This document shows, in pieces, positions 1-8,936 of a DNA stretch of 64,000 bases. Below the pieces are notes generated by a model. The model ran no database searches. It worked only from the letters and a program-made list of their open reading frames with translations, and was not told the DNA's origin. The translations under genes and the position numbers were made by a program. The DNA comes from Fontibacterium subtropicum. GTDB taxonomy: Bacteria; Pseudomonadota; Alphaproteobacteria; Pelagibacterales; Pelagibacteraceae. The first letter of the stretch is position 1. The number at the start of each line of letters is the position of its first letter. Location: positions 62,001 through 126,000 of the forward strand of contig CBDDXD010000002.1 of NCBI GenBank assembly GCA_965235415.1, read 5' to 3'.

Positions 1-80
1 AAAATGATAAATACGAAAAGAGTAACTTGTAATAAACCAACCCAGTTCTCAACGGTTATATTTGCTGCCCAATTCATCAT
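1..80 (-). CDS. dctM: TRAP transporter large permease DctM, N-terminal fragment
   Basis: Only the first 26 codons are inside the window; the gene runs off the left edge. The start ATG at 78-80 overlaps the stop of dctQ in an ATGA arrangement, the usual translational coupling of TRAP permease genes. The visible residues start MMNWAANITVENWVG and turn hydrophobic at the edge, as expected at the first membrane helix of the 12-helix DctM subunit. The identity is inferred mainly from position after dctP and dctQ, because the fragment is too short to recognise alone. Confidence 0.7.
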   Translation of the reverse strand, partial: MMNWAANITVENWVGLLQVTLFVFII

Positions 81-667
81 GATATTAAATCTTTCACGTT
101 TTCTCCTTTTTGAACTTTTCTAAGAATCATTTTTTCTGTTTCTTCAACATCGTTTACTCTTTCCATCCATTTTCCTTCTTGAATACAAATAATACATCTA
201 AAAATTTCTGCGATACCTATGATTAATAGAAGTATTCCGGCTGTTGGAATTAAACTTTTACTAAAATAAACTTGAATTTGTGCAGGACTATTCCAACTCA
301 CCTCATGAACTATCCAAGCTTTTTTTGCATAAAAATAACCCGCATAAGTAAGTGCAAAAACTCCTGGTGCATAAAAACAAAAGAATAAAATTAAATCTAA
401 AATTGCCTGTCCTCTTTCTGATAGTTTATTGTAGTACATGTCCGCTTTAACGTGCGTTTTTGTGCTAATTGCAGAGGCTCCTCCCATCATAATTACAGCT
501 CCATACATCTGAATTGTAAAATCAAAAGACCAAAGTGTTGGAGCATTAAAGAAATATCTCATGATAACCTCGTACATCACTGCTGCTGTAAGAATAAAAA
601 TACACCAAGCAAATGCTCTGCCAATCCAAACTACAAATTGATCTGCGAAGTTAATATAGGCCTTCAA
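77..667 (-). CDS. dctQ: TRAP transporter small permease DctQ
   Basis: This 196-residue protein has four hydrophobic segments (about residues 12-35, 50-68, 88-110 and 135-160), the topology of the DctQ small membrane subunit. The first half has the family's FNAP-x-LWSFD style segment near residues 40-50. With DctM it forms the membrane part of a tripartite ATP-independent periplasmic transporter, driven by an ion gradient and fed by the DctP binding protein encoded upstream. A charged tail of about 30 residues follows the last helix. The gene is separated from dctP by a strong hairpin (737-761), so it is probably expressed less than dctP. The family is clear; the substrate cannot be told from this subunit. 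Confidence 0.88.
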   Translation of the reverse strand: MKAYINFADQFVVWIGRAFAWCIFILTAAVMYEVIMRYFFNAPTLWSFDFTIQMYGAVIMMGGASAISTKTHVKADMYYNKLSERGQAILDLILFFCFYAPGVFALTYAGYFYAKKAWIVHEVSWNSPAQIQVYFSKSLIPTAGILLLIIGIAEIFRCIICIQEGKWMERVNDVEETEKMILRKVQKGENVKDLIS

Positions 668-736
668 AAAATCCCCCTTAATTTTTCAAAACTTGAAACA
701 AACTAGTACTATTTATTATCAAGTCAAACTTAAAAT

Positions 737-761
737 AAAGGGCGCAAAGATTGCGCCCTTT
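737..761 (-). terminator. Hairpin between dctP and dctQ (attenuator or processing site)
   Basis: There is a perfect 11 bp inverted repeat (737-747 pairs with 751-761) around a 3-base loop. The stem is GC-rich (core GGGCGC), which stands out in this AT-rich genome. On the minus strand it follows the dctP stop by 17 bases and leads into a short T-rich run. It lies inside the dctP-dctQ-dctM transcription unit. It therefore probably acts as a partial terminator or 3' stabiliser that gives more binding protein than permease; this is an inference. Confidence 0.7.
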
Positions 762-778
762 ATTAAATATTTATCTGA

Positions 779-1948
779 TTACCAAGTTATTTTTGTTGGT
801 TCACCAAAGGCTTTTTTGAAACCGATAGTATAATCAGGCTGGTTCATTAGAAGATATGACATAACAACTTTTGCATATCTTTTTTGAGATTCGATCACTT
901 CTTTAAATAAAGGATCTTTTGCGCTGAATTCAGCAACAACTTTATCCCAAGAGTCCATTTGAGCAGCCAAAACATCTTTTGGAGTCACAACAACTTTAAC
1001 ACCTGATTCTTTTTGAAGTTTAATCAAATCATCAGCATATCTTTTTGTCATTTTCCAATAGTTATCTGAGTTTGCAGCTTCTGCAGCAATTCTCAAAATA
1101 TCTTGGTGATTCTTAGATAAACTATTAAATTTCTTTTTATTAAAAGTTATCTCAAACATCTCTTGTGATTGGTGGAAGCTTGCTAAGTGATAAAATTTAG
1201 CAACGTCTTGCATACCAAAGTTTTTGTCAGATGATGGGTTGTTAAATTCCGCAGCATCGATAAGACCAGTTTTCATTCCTGGTTGGATTTCTCCACCTGG
1301 TAACTGAAGAACTGTCATACCAATACCTTGTAGAACGTTTGTAGCTAGTCCTACTGTTCGGTATTTAATACCTTTTAAATCTGCCATACTTTTAATTTCT
1401 TTTTTAAACCAACCAAAAGGCTGAGCTGGCATTGGCATTGCGAAGAAACCAACAACATCTAATTTAGTTGCTGCTAAAGTTTTTTCATACAATGCTCTTC
1501 CTCCGCCGTATTCAATCCATCCCATTAATTCTTGAGATGAGAAACCATAAGAAGGTCCTGTTCCAAATAATGATGAAACAGCATTTTTTCCATACCAATA
1601 AGCTGTAACAGAGTGGCCAGCATCAACGACACCAGTGCTAACTCCATCAGCAATCTCAGCAGTTTTTAAAACTGAGTTAACAGCCATTACGTCTATTTTT
1701 AAAGATCCACCGGAAAGTTGTTCTACTCTCTTGCCGTAATCTTTTGCCATCTCAAAAAATGGGTCTGCATCTGCAGGGCCCCAAGCCGTTTGCATTTTAA
1801 GAGTGACAGTTCCTTGCGCAACCGAAATATTCGGCATTGCAAGAGAAGCAGCGGCAACAGCACCTGTAGCTGCAGCAGCTTTGAAAAACTTACGTCTTGA
1901 AGTTTTTTTAGACTCCAATGACGTAACTTCATCTTTTAGTTTTGTCAT
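779..1948 (-). CDS. dctP: TRAP transporter substrate-binding protein DctP (TakP-like)
   Basis: This 389-residue periplasmic binding protein has a twin-arginine type leader: SRRKFFK at residues 17-23, an Ala-rich hydrophobic stretch, and probable processing near SVAQ at about 45. The mature part carries segments typical of the TakP/mannitol-chloroaromatic branch of DctP proteins: a GIKYRTVG arginine segment, then GGEIQPGMKTGLIDAAEFNNP. In TakP the equivalent residues bind 2-oxo acids. An organic acid with a 2-oxo or 2-hydroxy group is therefore a plausible ligand, which would suit the neighbouring hydroxy-acid operon, but this is inference. A good ribosome site (AAGGGAAAA) precedes the start. 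It is the first gene of the TRAP operon. Confidence 0.9.
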   Translation of the reverse strand: MTKLKDEVTSLESKKTSRRKFFKAAAATGAVAAASLAMPNISVAQGTVTLKMQTAWGPADADPFFEMAKDYGKRVEQLSGGSLKIDVMAVNSVLKTAEIADGVSTGVVDAGHSVTAYWYGKNAVSSLFGTGPSYGFSSQELMGWIEYGGGRALYEKTLAATKLDVVGFFAMPMPAQPFGWFKKEIKSMADLKGIKYRTVGLATNVLQGIGMTVLQLPGGEIQPGMKTGLIDAAEFNNPSSDKNFGMQDVAKFYHLASFHQSQEMFEITFNKKKFNSLSKNHQDILRIAAEAANSDNYWKMTKRYADDLIKLQKESGVKVVVTPKDVLAAQMDSWDKVVAEFSAKDPLFKEVIESQKRYAKVVMSYLLMNQPDYTIGFKKAFGEPTKITW

Positions 1949-2141
1949 TTATTTTCCCTTATTTAGTTAATTAACTGGAGGCGATTAAATCAAAAACAAA
2001 TATGAGAGTCTCTAAAAAAATATTCCAAAAATTATGTACAAACGATCATTTGTTACTACTTTAAGTTGTATTTAAAAATATAAATTTACATTTCTTCTTT
2101 AATATTAAATTAATTAATTAAAACGGGATCATTAATTAAAA

Positions 2142-2750
2142 ATGAATATTTTTTCTCAAGAAACTATAATTTTTTTAGAGATAATTTTAGTTAACGTAAT
2201 TTTATCCGGTGACAATGCCATCGTGATTGGAATGGTGGCTTCTCAATTCGAAGGTTCTTTAAGAAAAAAAATATTAGTTTACGGAACTCTTGTAGCTATT
2301 TTAATGAGATTAGTATTCACAGGAGTAGTGACCTATTTACTTCAATTTCAAGGAGTAAAATTAATTGGTGGGATATTATTGCTTTGGATTGTCTATAAAC
2401 TTTACCAAGATGTTATTAAAGAAAAAGAGAGTGAAGATACTAATAAATTTATAGTAAAAGAATCTGAAAAATCTAAATTAAGCAAAGCTATTTTAACGGT
2501 TGCTTTAGCTGACATTACTTTAAGTTTAGATAATGTTTTAGGAGTTGCGGGTGCTGCAAAAGGTCATTACTGGGCACTCATGTTTGGTTTGACTCTTTCA
2601 ATTATTATTATGGCGACACTTGCAAATTTAATTTCTATTTATATTAAAAAATTTAAATGGATTGCTTGGATAGGATTATTGGCAATCTTATGGGTAGCTT
2701 GCGAACTTATTTATGAAGACTCGGTAGTATTAATTGCTAAATATCTTTAA
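2142..2750 (+). CDS. TerC/YjbE family integral membrane protein
   Basis: This 202-residue protein has about seven hydrophobic segments. It has the two-fold pseudo-repeat of the TerC family: an acidic SGDNAIVIG motif at about 22-30 in helix one and a second LSLDNVLGVAG motif at about 125-136. The paired Asp-Asn motifs are thought to bind metal; YjbE/TerC proteins are implicated in manganese or calcium export and in loading of secreted enzymes. It stands alone, divergent from dctP, and its last four bases overlap the 3' end of the dehydrogenase on the other strand. No yybP-ykoY type riboswitch was recognised in the 190 bases upstream. The family is sure, the ion uncertain. Confidence 0.85.
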   Translation: MNIFSQETIIFLEIILVNVILSGDNAIVIGMVASQFEGSLRKKILVYGTLVAILMRLVFTGVVTYLLQFQGVKLIGGILLLWIVYKLYQDVIKEKESEDTNKFIVKESEKSKLSKAILTVALADITLSLDNVLGVAGAAKGHYWALMFGLTLSIIIMATLANLISIYIKKFKWIAWIGLLAILWVACELIYEDSVVLIAKYL

Positions 2751-3703
2751 TTTACCTGGTCTTTTGGTTTTTTATTATTAAAGAAACTTTCTAAGTTATC
2801 AATTGCTCTATTTCCCATGTCAATTCTAGTTTTAAAAGTTGCACTACCAAGATGGGGTAGCAAAAAAAGATTATTTAATTTTAGATATTCAGGATTTATT
2901 TTTGGCTCACCATTATAAACATCGAGACCTAGAGCAAAAACTTTTCCGCTCTTCATTGCCTTAATCATTGCAGTATCATCAATGATATCTCCTCTTGCTG
3001 CATTTGTAACAACGGCACCATCTGGTAAATAATTAATTGATTGTTCATTCACTAAATTAGTCGTTTCTTTAGTTGCAGGACAATTAATAGATAAGAATTC
3101 ACTATTATTAAATAACGATTTAATATTGTCATGATAAATTGCACCCTCTTCTAAGTGAGAAGCTAATTTAGTTCTATTGTGATAATGAATTTCCATGCCA
3201 AAACCTCGAGCACGTTTTGCAACAGCTCTACCAATTCTTCCCATGCCAAGAATTCCTAATTTTCTATTGGACATTTGTTTACCAAGTAAAAAATCAGTTT
3301 TCCAAGTCCAACTTTGTTCTTCAGCATATTTTCTTCCCTCATAAGCTCTCCTGGATGCTCCTAATAAAAGTAGAATAGAAATGTCAGCAGTTGCCTCTGT
3401 TAAAACTTCTGGAGTGTTAGTTACAACTATTCCTTTTTTTGCCGCAGCATCAATATCAATATTTCCAAATCCAACTGCATAGTTTGCAATAATTTTTACT
3501 TTATCTGAAAGTTTTCCAATTGCAGCTGTATCTATTTTGTTTGTGCCAAAACATAATATTCCATCGCAATCTTTTGACATCGTAACAATATCTTCAGTGG
3601 TATAAGGTTTTTCTTCTTTATTCAATTTTGCATCAAATAACTTTTGAACACGCTCTTCAGTTTCTTTTAATAAATTTTTAGTAACTAAAATTTTTTTCTT
3701 CAT
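2747..3703 (-). CDS. D-2-hydroxyacid dehydrogenase (glyoxylate/hydroxypyruvate reductase type)
   Basis: This 318-residue NAD(P)-dependent enzyme of the D-isomer-specific 2-hydroxyacid dehydrogenase family has a Rossmann motif GMGRIGRAVAKRA at about 153-165. It has the catalytic Arg in NAARGDIID, the Glu in NGEPKINP and the His in LLPHLGSAT. Such enzymes reduce glyoxylate to glycolate or hydroxypyruvate to glycerate. It is the last gene of the glycolate oxidase operon, and its start overlaps the glcF stop by 4 bases. Here it may return excess glyoxylate to glycolate or handle hydroxypyruvate made from serine. The exact substrate cannot be read from the sequence. Confidence 0.88.
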   Translation of the reverse strand: MKKKILVTKNLLKETEERVQKLFDAKLNKEEKPYTTEDIVTMSKDCDGILCFGTNKIDTAAIGKLSDKVKIIANYAVGFGNIDIDAAAKKGIVVTNTPEVLTEATADISILLLLGASRRAYEGRKYAEEQSWTWKTDFLLGKQMSNRKLGILGMGRIGRAVAKRARGFGMEIHYHNRTKLASHLEEGAIYHDNIKSLFNNSEFLSINCPATKETTNLVNEQSINYLPDGAVVTNAARGDIIDDTAMIKAMKSGKVFALGLDVYNGEPKINPEYLKLNNLFLLPHLGSATFKTRIDMGNRAIDNLESFFNNKKPKDQVN

Positions 3704-4998
3704 AGTAAATTAATCGCTTTTGGTTTTTCACCTCCTGTATACCAGTTTAAAATCTCTATGGTATGAACTATTGGTATTTGCGTTCCTGACGAAATCTGCG
3801 TCATACATCCAATATTTCCAGTTGAAATAAAATCAGGTTTTACTTTATCAATATTTGAAATCTTTCTTTTTAACAGTTCTCCAGCCATTTCATCTTGTAG
3901 TAAATTATAAGTTCCAGCTGATCCACAACACAAATGACCATCTGGTATTTCAACTATTTCATTGCCAGTTTTTTTTAATAAATCCATAGGCTGTTTATGT
4001 ATTTTCTGTCCGTGTTGCATTGAACAAGCTGAATGGTAGGCAATTTTAAATTTTTTATCTTTTTTCATATAATTTAATTTAATATTTTTTCCTAAATATT
4101 CAGTCACGTCTTTTGCAAGCGATGAAACTATTTTTGCTTTTTTTCTAAGTTCTTTATCTGGATGATCTCTAAAAATATAACCATAGTCCTTAAGAGTAGT
4201 TCCGCAGCCAGAAGTGGTTACTAAAATTGCATCAAGACTTTTTTCCTCGTACCACTTAAACCATGAATTAATATTATTTATAAAAGATCTATGGGCTAAA
4301 TCTTCTTTGCCTAAATGATGGTTTAATGAGCCACAACAAACCACTTGTTTTGGGACAATGACTTCAACTCCATGCCTATTTAATATTTCAATTGTTGCAT
4401 CGTTAATTTGCGGAGAAATAACTCTTTGCACGCAGCCTGTGAGCAAAGCAACTCTTGCATAAGTTTTGCCAGCTGATGGATATATTTCTTTATTTTCTTG
4501 TTTAGATGTTGGAAAAGAATTTGGCATATATTTGAGCATATTTTTAATTTTTTTTGGAAATAAAAATTTTAAAGGAGAAAATAATCGTGCCGAGTAACCA
4601 GCCATTTTAAATAAAGTTGGACTTGGCAAAATCTTCGACAATAAGCTTCTTATAAATCTATCAAAAAAAGGTCGTGTATAAGTTTTTTCTATGTGATTTC
4701 GCGCATGATCAACAAGATGCATATAATTAACTCCAGAAGGACAAGTAGTCATACAAGAGTAGCATGACAAACATCGATCAATGTGCTTTGCTATTTTTTC
4801 ATTAGCTGGCTTATCGTTTTCCAGCATATCTTTGATTAAATAAATTCTACCGCGCGGACCATCTAGTTCATCTCCCACGACCTGATAGGTCGGACAAGTT
4901 GCATTACAAAATCCACAATGCACACATTTTCTTAAAATTCCGTCTGCTGAAATAATGTTGCTGTCTTGTAATTGTTTTTTTGTAAAATTTGTTTGCAT
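3700..4998 (-). CDS. glcF: Glycolate oxidase iron-sulfur subunit GlcF
   Basis: This 432-residue protein has two N-terminal 4Fe-4S motifs: CVHCGFCNATCP at 25-36 and CLSCYSCMTTCP at 76-87. Two CCG domains follow (VVCCGSLNHHLG and HLCCGSAGTYNLL). This is the standard build of GlcF, which passes electrons from the flavin subunits GlcD and GlcE to the quinone pool at the inner membrane. It overlaps glcE by one base and the following dehydrogenase by four. The length matches E. coli GlcF (about 407) with a small extension. It has all eight cluster cysteines, so the complex should work. Confidence 0.95.
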   Translation of the reverse strand: MQTNFTKKQLQDSNIISADGILRKCVHCGFCNATCPTYQVVGDELDGPRGRIYLIKDMLENDKPANEKIAKHIDRCLSCYSCMTTCPSGVNYMHLVDHARNHIEKTYTRPFFDRFIRSLLSKILPSPTLFKMAGYSARLFSPLKFLFPKKIKNMLKYMPNSFPTSKQENKEIYPSAGKTYARVALLTGCVQRVISPQINDATIEILNRHGVEVIVPKQVVCCGSLNHHLGKEDLAHRSFINNINSWFKWYEEKSLDAILVTTSGCGTTLKDYGYIFRDHPDKELRKKAKIVSSLAKDVTEYLGKNIKLNYMKKDKKFKIAYHSACSMQHGQKIHKQPMDLLKKTGNEIVEIPDGHLCCGSAGTYNLLQDEMAGELLKRKISNIDKVKPDFISTGNIGCMTQISSGTQIPIVHTIEILNWYTGGEKPKAINLL

Positions 4999-6212
4999 TA
5001 TATTCCTGAATACATCTTTCCTGGATTTAAAATTTTTTTAGGATCAAAACTTTCTTTTATCTTCAAAGATAAAACTTTAATATTCTCATCAATAGTTGTC
5101 AAAAAATCTTCTTTTATACGCACGTGATTAGGCGCCTTAATAATTGTCATGTGTCCAGCAAATTTTATAACTTCTGTTCTTAGTTGTCTCAATAACACGC
5201 TGTCATTTTCCGGTATTTCGACCCAGATTAAATTACCAGCCCAATCCACTACGTATCTTAATTCTTCATTCTCAAATTTATTTATAAACTGATCAGTGTT
5301 AACGGGTGGTAAAATTATTTTTACAACTATGTTTGTACTATTATTAAAAAATTGCAAATCTGTTGTATTTTTCCAAAAAATTCTTGATTGATAATTTTCA
5401 AGAACTGAAATTGTTTTTTTGTATTCATCAAATAATTTTTTTAAAGTATTAACCCTTTCAACCACTGAAATTTTTGGCCCCTCAAGACGAATAGCAGTAA
5501 TAGAAGTTGTTGTGTCTAAATCGTTTAATTTAAAAAACTTTGACATTTTTGCTGGATAAAAACATGCACCCGAAATTTCAACAGAAGTTTGCATTGATTT
5601 TGAAAAAATATTTAAAGCTTTCTTTAAATTAATATTATTAATCAATAAAGTTTGGCTCTCTTCATTTTTTGGCTGAACTTTTAGCACAATCTCAGTCAAA
5701 GCAACTAAGGTACCGTACGATCCGGTTATAAGTTTGCTTAAATCATAACCTGTTACATTTTTGACAACGGTTCCTCCTGATTTTACGATTTCACCTTTGC
5801 CATTTATTCCTCTAAACCCTAAAATATGATCTCTTAAAGCGCCTGCTCTAAATCTACGTGATCCTGATAAATTACAAGCAGCAGCTCCGCCCACAGATCC
5901 TTTATTGCTTCTGCCATTATATAAAAATCCCATGTCGGATGGTTCAAAAGACAGTTCTTGATTTTTTTTATCTAACTCAGCTTCAATTAACTCAAGAGGC
6001 GTTCCTGCTTTAACTTTAATATAAAGTTCTTCTGGAAAATATTCGATAATTCCACTTAAATTTTTTAAATTTAAGGATTTTGAACACTGAATTAATCTGC
6101 CAATTGATTTTGAGTTATGTCCTGTAATTTCAATTGGAATCTCTTGTGAATTACAATTTTTTATAAAATCAGCAACTTCATGTTCGCTCGATGGCGAATA
6201 AATCTCTGGCAT
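4998..6212 (-). CDS. glcE: Glycolate oxidase FAD-binding subunit GlcE
   Basis: This 404-residue protein has an N-terminal FAD-binding type 4 (PCMH) domain. Visible parts are GHNSKSIGR near residue 33, the NKGSVGGAAACNLSGSRRFRAG stretch around 105-125, and VVKNVTGYDLSKLITGSYG. The C-terminus has the family's FDPKKILNPGKMYSG. GlcE works with GlcD and GlcF in the three-subunit glycolate dehydrogenase, which oxidises glycolate to glyoxylate. It is longer than E. coli GlcE (350), with the extra length in the middle region. It overlaps glcD and glcF by one base each, so the three are translated together. Confidence 0.93.
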   Translation of the reverse strand: MPEIYSPSSEHEVADFIKNCNSQEIPIEITGHNSKSIGRLIQCSKSLNLKNLSGIIEYFPEELYIKVKAGTPLELIEAELDKKNQELSFEPSDMGFLYNGRSNKGSVGGAAACNLSGSRRFRAGALRDHILGFRGINGKGEIVKSGGTVVKNVTGYDLSKLITGSYGTLVALTEIVLKVQPKNEESQTLLINNINLKKALNIFSKSMQTSVEISGACFYPAKMSKFFKLNDLDTTTSITAIRLEGPKISVVERVNTLKKLFDEYKKTISVLENYQSRIFWKNTTDLQFFNNSTNIVVKIILPPVNTDQFINKFENEELRYVVDWAGNLIWVEIPENDSVLLRQLRTEVIKFAGHMTIIKAPNHVRIKEDFLTTIDENIKVLSLKIKESFDPKKILNPGKMYSGI

Positions 6213-7708
6213 TAAAATCTTGGAATATCTTTAAACTTAATGTCTCCTTTATGAACATGCATTTTTCCACCTTCTGCACATCGGTGAAGAATTGGATATA
6301 CCTTACCTGGATTTAAAAGAGACTTATCATCAAACGCCTGTTTAATATTTAGTTGTTGTTGGATATCCTCATCATTAAACATTTCACACATTAAATCTCT
6401 TTTCTCAATTCCAACTCCGTGTTCTCCTGTGAGTACACCGCCTACTTTTACACAATATTTTAAAATATCAGCACCAAATTTTTCTGCTCTTTTTAATTCA
6501 CTTTTAATATTTGAATCAAACATAATGAGAGGATGTAAATTTCCATCCCCAGCATGAAAACAATTTGCAACTCTTAAACCATGTTTCTGTGAAAGCTTTG
6601 TAATTTCTTGCAAAACTTCCGCTAATTTTTTTCTGGGAATTGTTCCATCCATACATAAATAATCGGGAGACATATCTCCAATTGCCGGGAATGCAGCTTT
6701 TCTTCCTAGCCAAAATCTTAATCTCTCTTCATCATTTTTACTTATGCGTAAATAGGTTGATTTATTTTTCTTAGCAATTTCCTCTACTCTTTTTATTAAA
6801 ATATTTACTTCACTCTCTGTGCCGTCTAACTCTACAATTAAAATTGCCTCAACATCTTTTGGATATCCAGCCTTAGCATAATTGTCTGTTGCTTTTATTA
6901 AAGGCTTATCCATAATTTCCATTCCCGCAGGGATTATTCCGCCTGAAATAATATCTGAAACGCACTGACCAGAATCTTCAATGCTTTGAAAGCCCAATAG
7001 CAGAGCTTTAACTGACTGTGGTTTTTTTAAAATTTTAACTGTTACCTCTGTTAAAACTCCGAGCAATCCTTCTGACCCTGTAATTAAACCCAATAAATCA
7101 TAACCTTCAGACTCTAATTTTTTTCCTCCAAATCTCATAATCGTTCCATCCATCAAAACAACTTCAACCCCAAGAACATTATTAGTTGTAGTTCCATATT
7201 TTAAAGAATGAACTCCTCCAGAATTCTCAGCAATATTCCCACCAATTGAGCAGGCGATTTGGCTTGAAGGATCTGGTGCATAATAAAATCCATTATGTTC
7301 AACGGCTTTTGTCAAAGATAGATTGGTAACTCCGGGCTGTGTAACAACACATCTATTTTCAAAATCAATTTCTAAAATTTTATTGAATTTACTAAGACCT
7401 AACAAAATGCAGTCTGCTAGAGGCAGTGCTCCACCGGAAAGACCTGTGCCGGATCCTCTTGGAACAATCTTAATATTCCTATCATAACAATATTTTAAAA
7501 TATCACTCACTTCCTCTGTATTTTCAGGAAGAACAACAGCCATTGGTTTTTGTTTATAAGCACTTAATGCGTCTGTCTCATAAGGAGTTATTCCTTCAGG
7601 ATCTGAAATAATATTAATTGGATTAGTAAATTTTTTTAAATCGCGAACAATTTTTTCTTTATCATTTAAAACTAGTTGATCAATTTTTGGCATTGCTAAC
7701 GTAGACAT
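6212..7708 (-). CDS. glcD: Glycolate oxidase catalytic subunit GlcD
   Basis: This 498-residue FAD-linked oxidase is the same length as E. coli GlcD (499). The PCMH FAD domain shows VPRGSGTGLSGGALP at about 81-95 and CSIGGNIAENSGGVHSLKYG. The C-terminal cap has NCFHAGDGNLHP with metal/flavin-site histidines and VGGVLTGEHGVGIEKRD. It oxidises glycolate, and in some relatives D-lactate, at the inner face of the membrane. It lies 60 bases after the aminotransferase and is translationally coupled to glcE. Glycolate is excreted by marine phytoplankton, so a bacterium with these genes can use it as carbon and, after transamination, as a glycine source. Confidence 0.95.
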   Translation of the reverse strand: MSTLAMPKIDQLVLNDKEKIVRDLKKFTNPINIISDPEGITPYETDALSAYKQKPMAVVLPENTEEVSDILKYCYDRNIKIVPRGSGTGLSGGALPLADCILLGLSKFNKILEIDFENRCVVTQPGVTNLSLTKAVEHNGFYYAPDPSSQIACSIGGNIAENSGGVHSLKYGTTTNNVLGVEVVLMDGTIMRFGGKKLESEGYDLLGLITGSEGLLGVLTEVTVKILKKPQSVKALLLGFQSIEDSGQCVSDIISGGIIPAGMEIMDKPLIKATDNYAKAGYPKDVEAILIVELDGTESEVNILIKRVEEIAKKNKSTYLRISKNDEERLRFWLGRKAAFPAIGDMSPDYLCMDGTIPRKKLAEVLQEITKLSQKHGLRVANCFHAGDGNLHPLIMFDSNIKSELKRAEKFGADILKYCVKVGGVLTGEHGVGIEKRDLMCEMFNDEDIQQQLNIKQAFDDKSLLNPGKVYPILHRCAEGGKMHVHKGDIKFKDIPRF

Positions 7709-7768
7709 ATCTCAAACTTATATTATTTTGGTTGATATATATAGGTCTTTGAAATCGAAAAAAAAACT

Positions 7769-8936
7769 TTATTTGACAACAGTTTTTTTAATTTTTTCTA
7801 AAGCTTTTTCTATATTTTCGTAAGAGTTGGCAAAACTAAATCTTACAAAATCTTTAGCGGACTTACCAAAGCTAACACCTGGAATAATTGCAACACCTGC
7901 TTCATTTAAACATTTATCTGCAAACTCATTACCACTCATTCCGGTTCCACTAATATTAGGAAATACATAAAAGGCTCCTCCGGGATTATTACAAGTAATT
8001 CCTTTAATGCTATTTAAACCATCAACAATTAATTTTCTTCTTCTACTAAATTGACTCATCATCTCATCTAAAAAATTATGAGGTCCATCTAAAGCGGCAA
8101 GACCTGCAATTTGAGTTGAGGCACAAGGACATGAATGATCATTCACGCATAATCTAGTGATGTCTTCGATAATTTTTTCTGGCCATACACTCCAACCTAA
8201 ACGCCAGCCTGTCATTGCATATGTTTTGCTCCAACCATCTAAAACAATTAATCGATCAAAAAGTTCTGGATAATTAAAAAAAGAAGGCATTTTTTTATTA
8301 TCATAAATTTGTCTGCTATAAATTTCATCGCTTAAAATTGCAACTTGCAGGAAATTTTTTTAAACCTGCAACGAGTTTATCAATTTGTTCTCTTTCTATG
8401 AGACCTCCCGTTGGGTTTTGTGGATTGTTAATTATAATTAAACGAGTTTTGTCATTTATTAATTTTAAAACTTCTTCCGCTTTGAAAGAAAAATTATTTT
8501 TCTCACTTAAATACATAGGAACTGCTTTTGCTCCTGAATAATTAATCATTGATTCATAAATTGGAAATCCTGGTTCTGGATAGATAATTTCTGCTCCTGG
8601 CTGACCAAACATTAACATTGCAAAAAACATCGTAGGTTTACCACCCGGCATTATTACGACTCTTGAAGCGTCTACATTCGCGCCATACATTTTTTTAATA
8701 TGACGAGATACTCCCTGTCTTAACTCTAAAAGACCATTGGCTGGTGTGTAGCCATGAAAACCATCATCTAGAGCTTTTTTTGCAGCATCAACAATATGTT
8801 TTGGGGTTTTAAAGTCTGGCTGACCTATCCCTAAATTAATTATTTCTTTTCCTTGGGCCTCTAAAGCTTTTGCTTTTGCAAGAACAACAAAAGCATTTTC
8901 GGTACCAAGTTTAAAAATACTATCCGCTAATTTCAT
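7769..8936 (-). CDS. Class I/II PLP-dependent aminotransferase (frameshifted)
   Basis: Two abutting reading frames together make one class I aminotransferase of about 388 residues. The upstream part (8325-8936) has the N-terminus, the GYTPANGLLELR stretch and INNPQNPTGG. The downstream part has the PLP-lysine motif SKTYAMTGWRLG and a normal C-terminus. The missing link, AILSDEIYSRQIYD with its conserved Asp and Tyr, is encoded between the listed frames. Removing one base from the 7-T run at 8355-8361 restores one open frame. It overlaps the flavin dehydrogenase upstream (ATGA) and precedes glcD. Conversion of glyoxylate to glycine is a likely role, but aspartate or alanine aminotransferase activity is equally possible. 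The frameshift looks like a sequence error. Confidence 0.85.

Noticed and set aside
1949..2141. Metal riboswitch (yybP-ykoY type) before the TerC-like gene
   Set aside because: I looked for the conserved paired loops and saw none; the stretch is AT-rich divergent promoter DNA.
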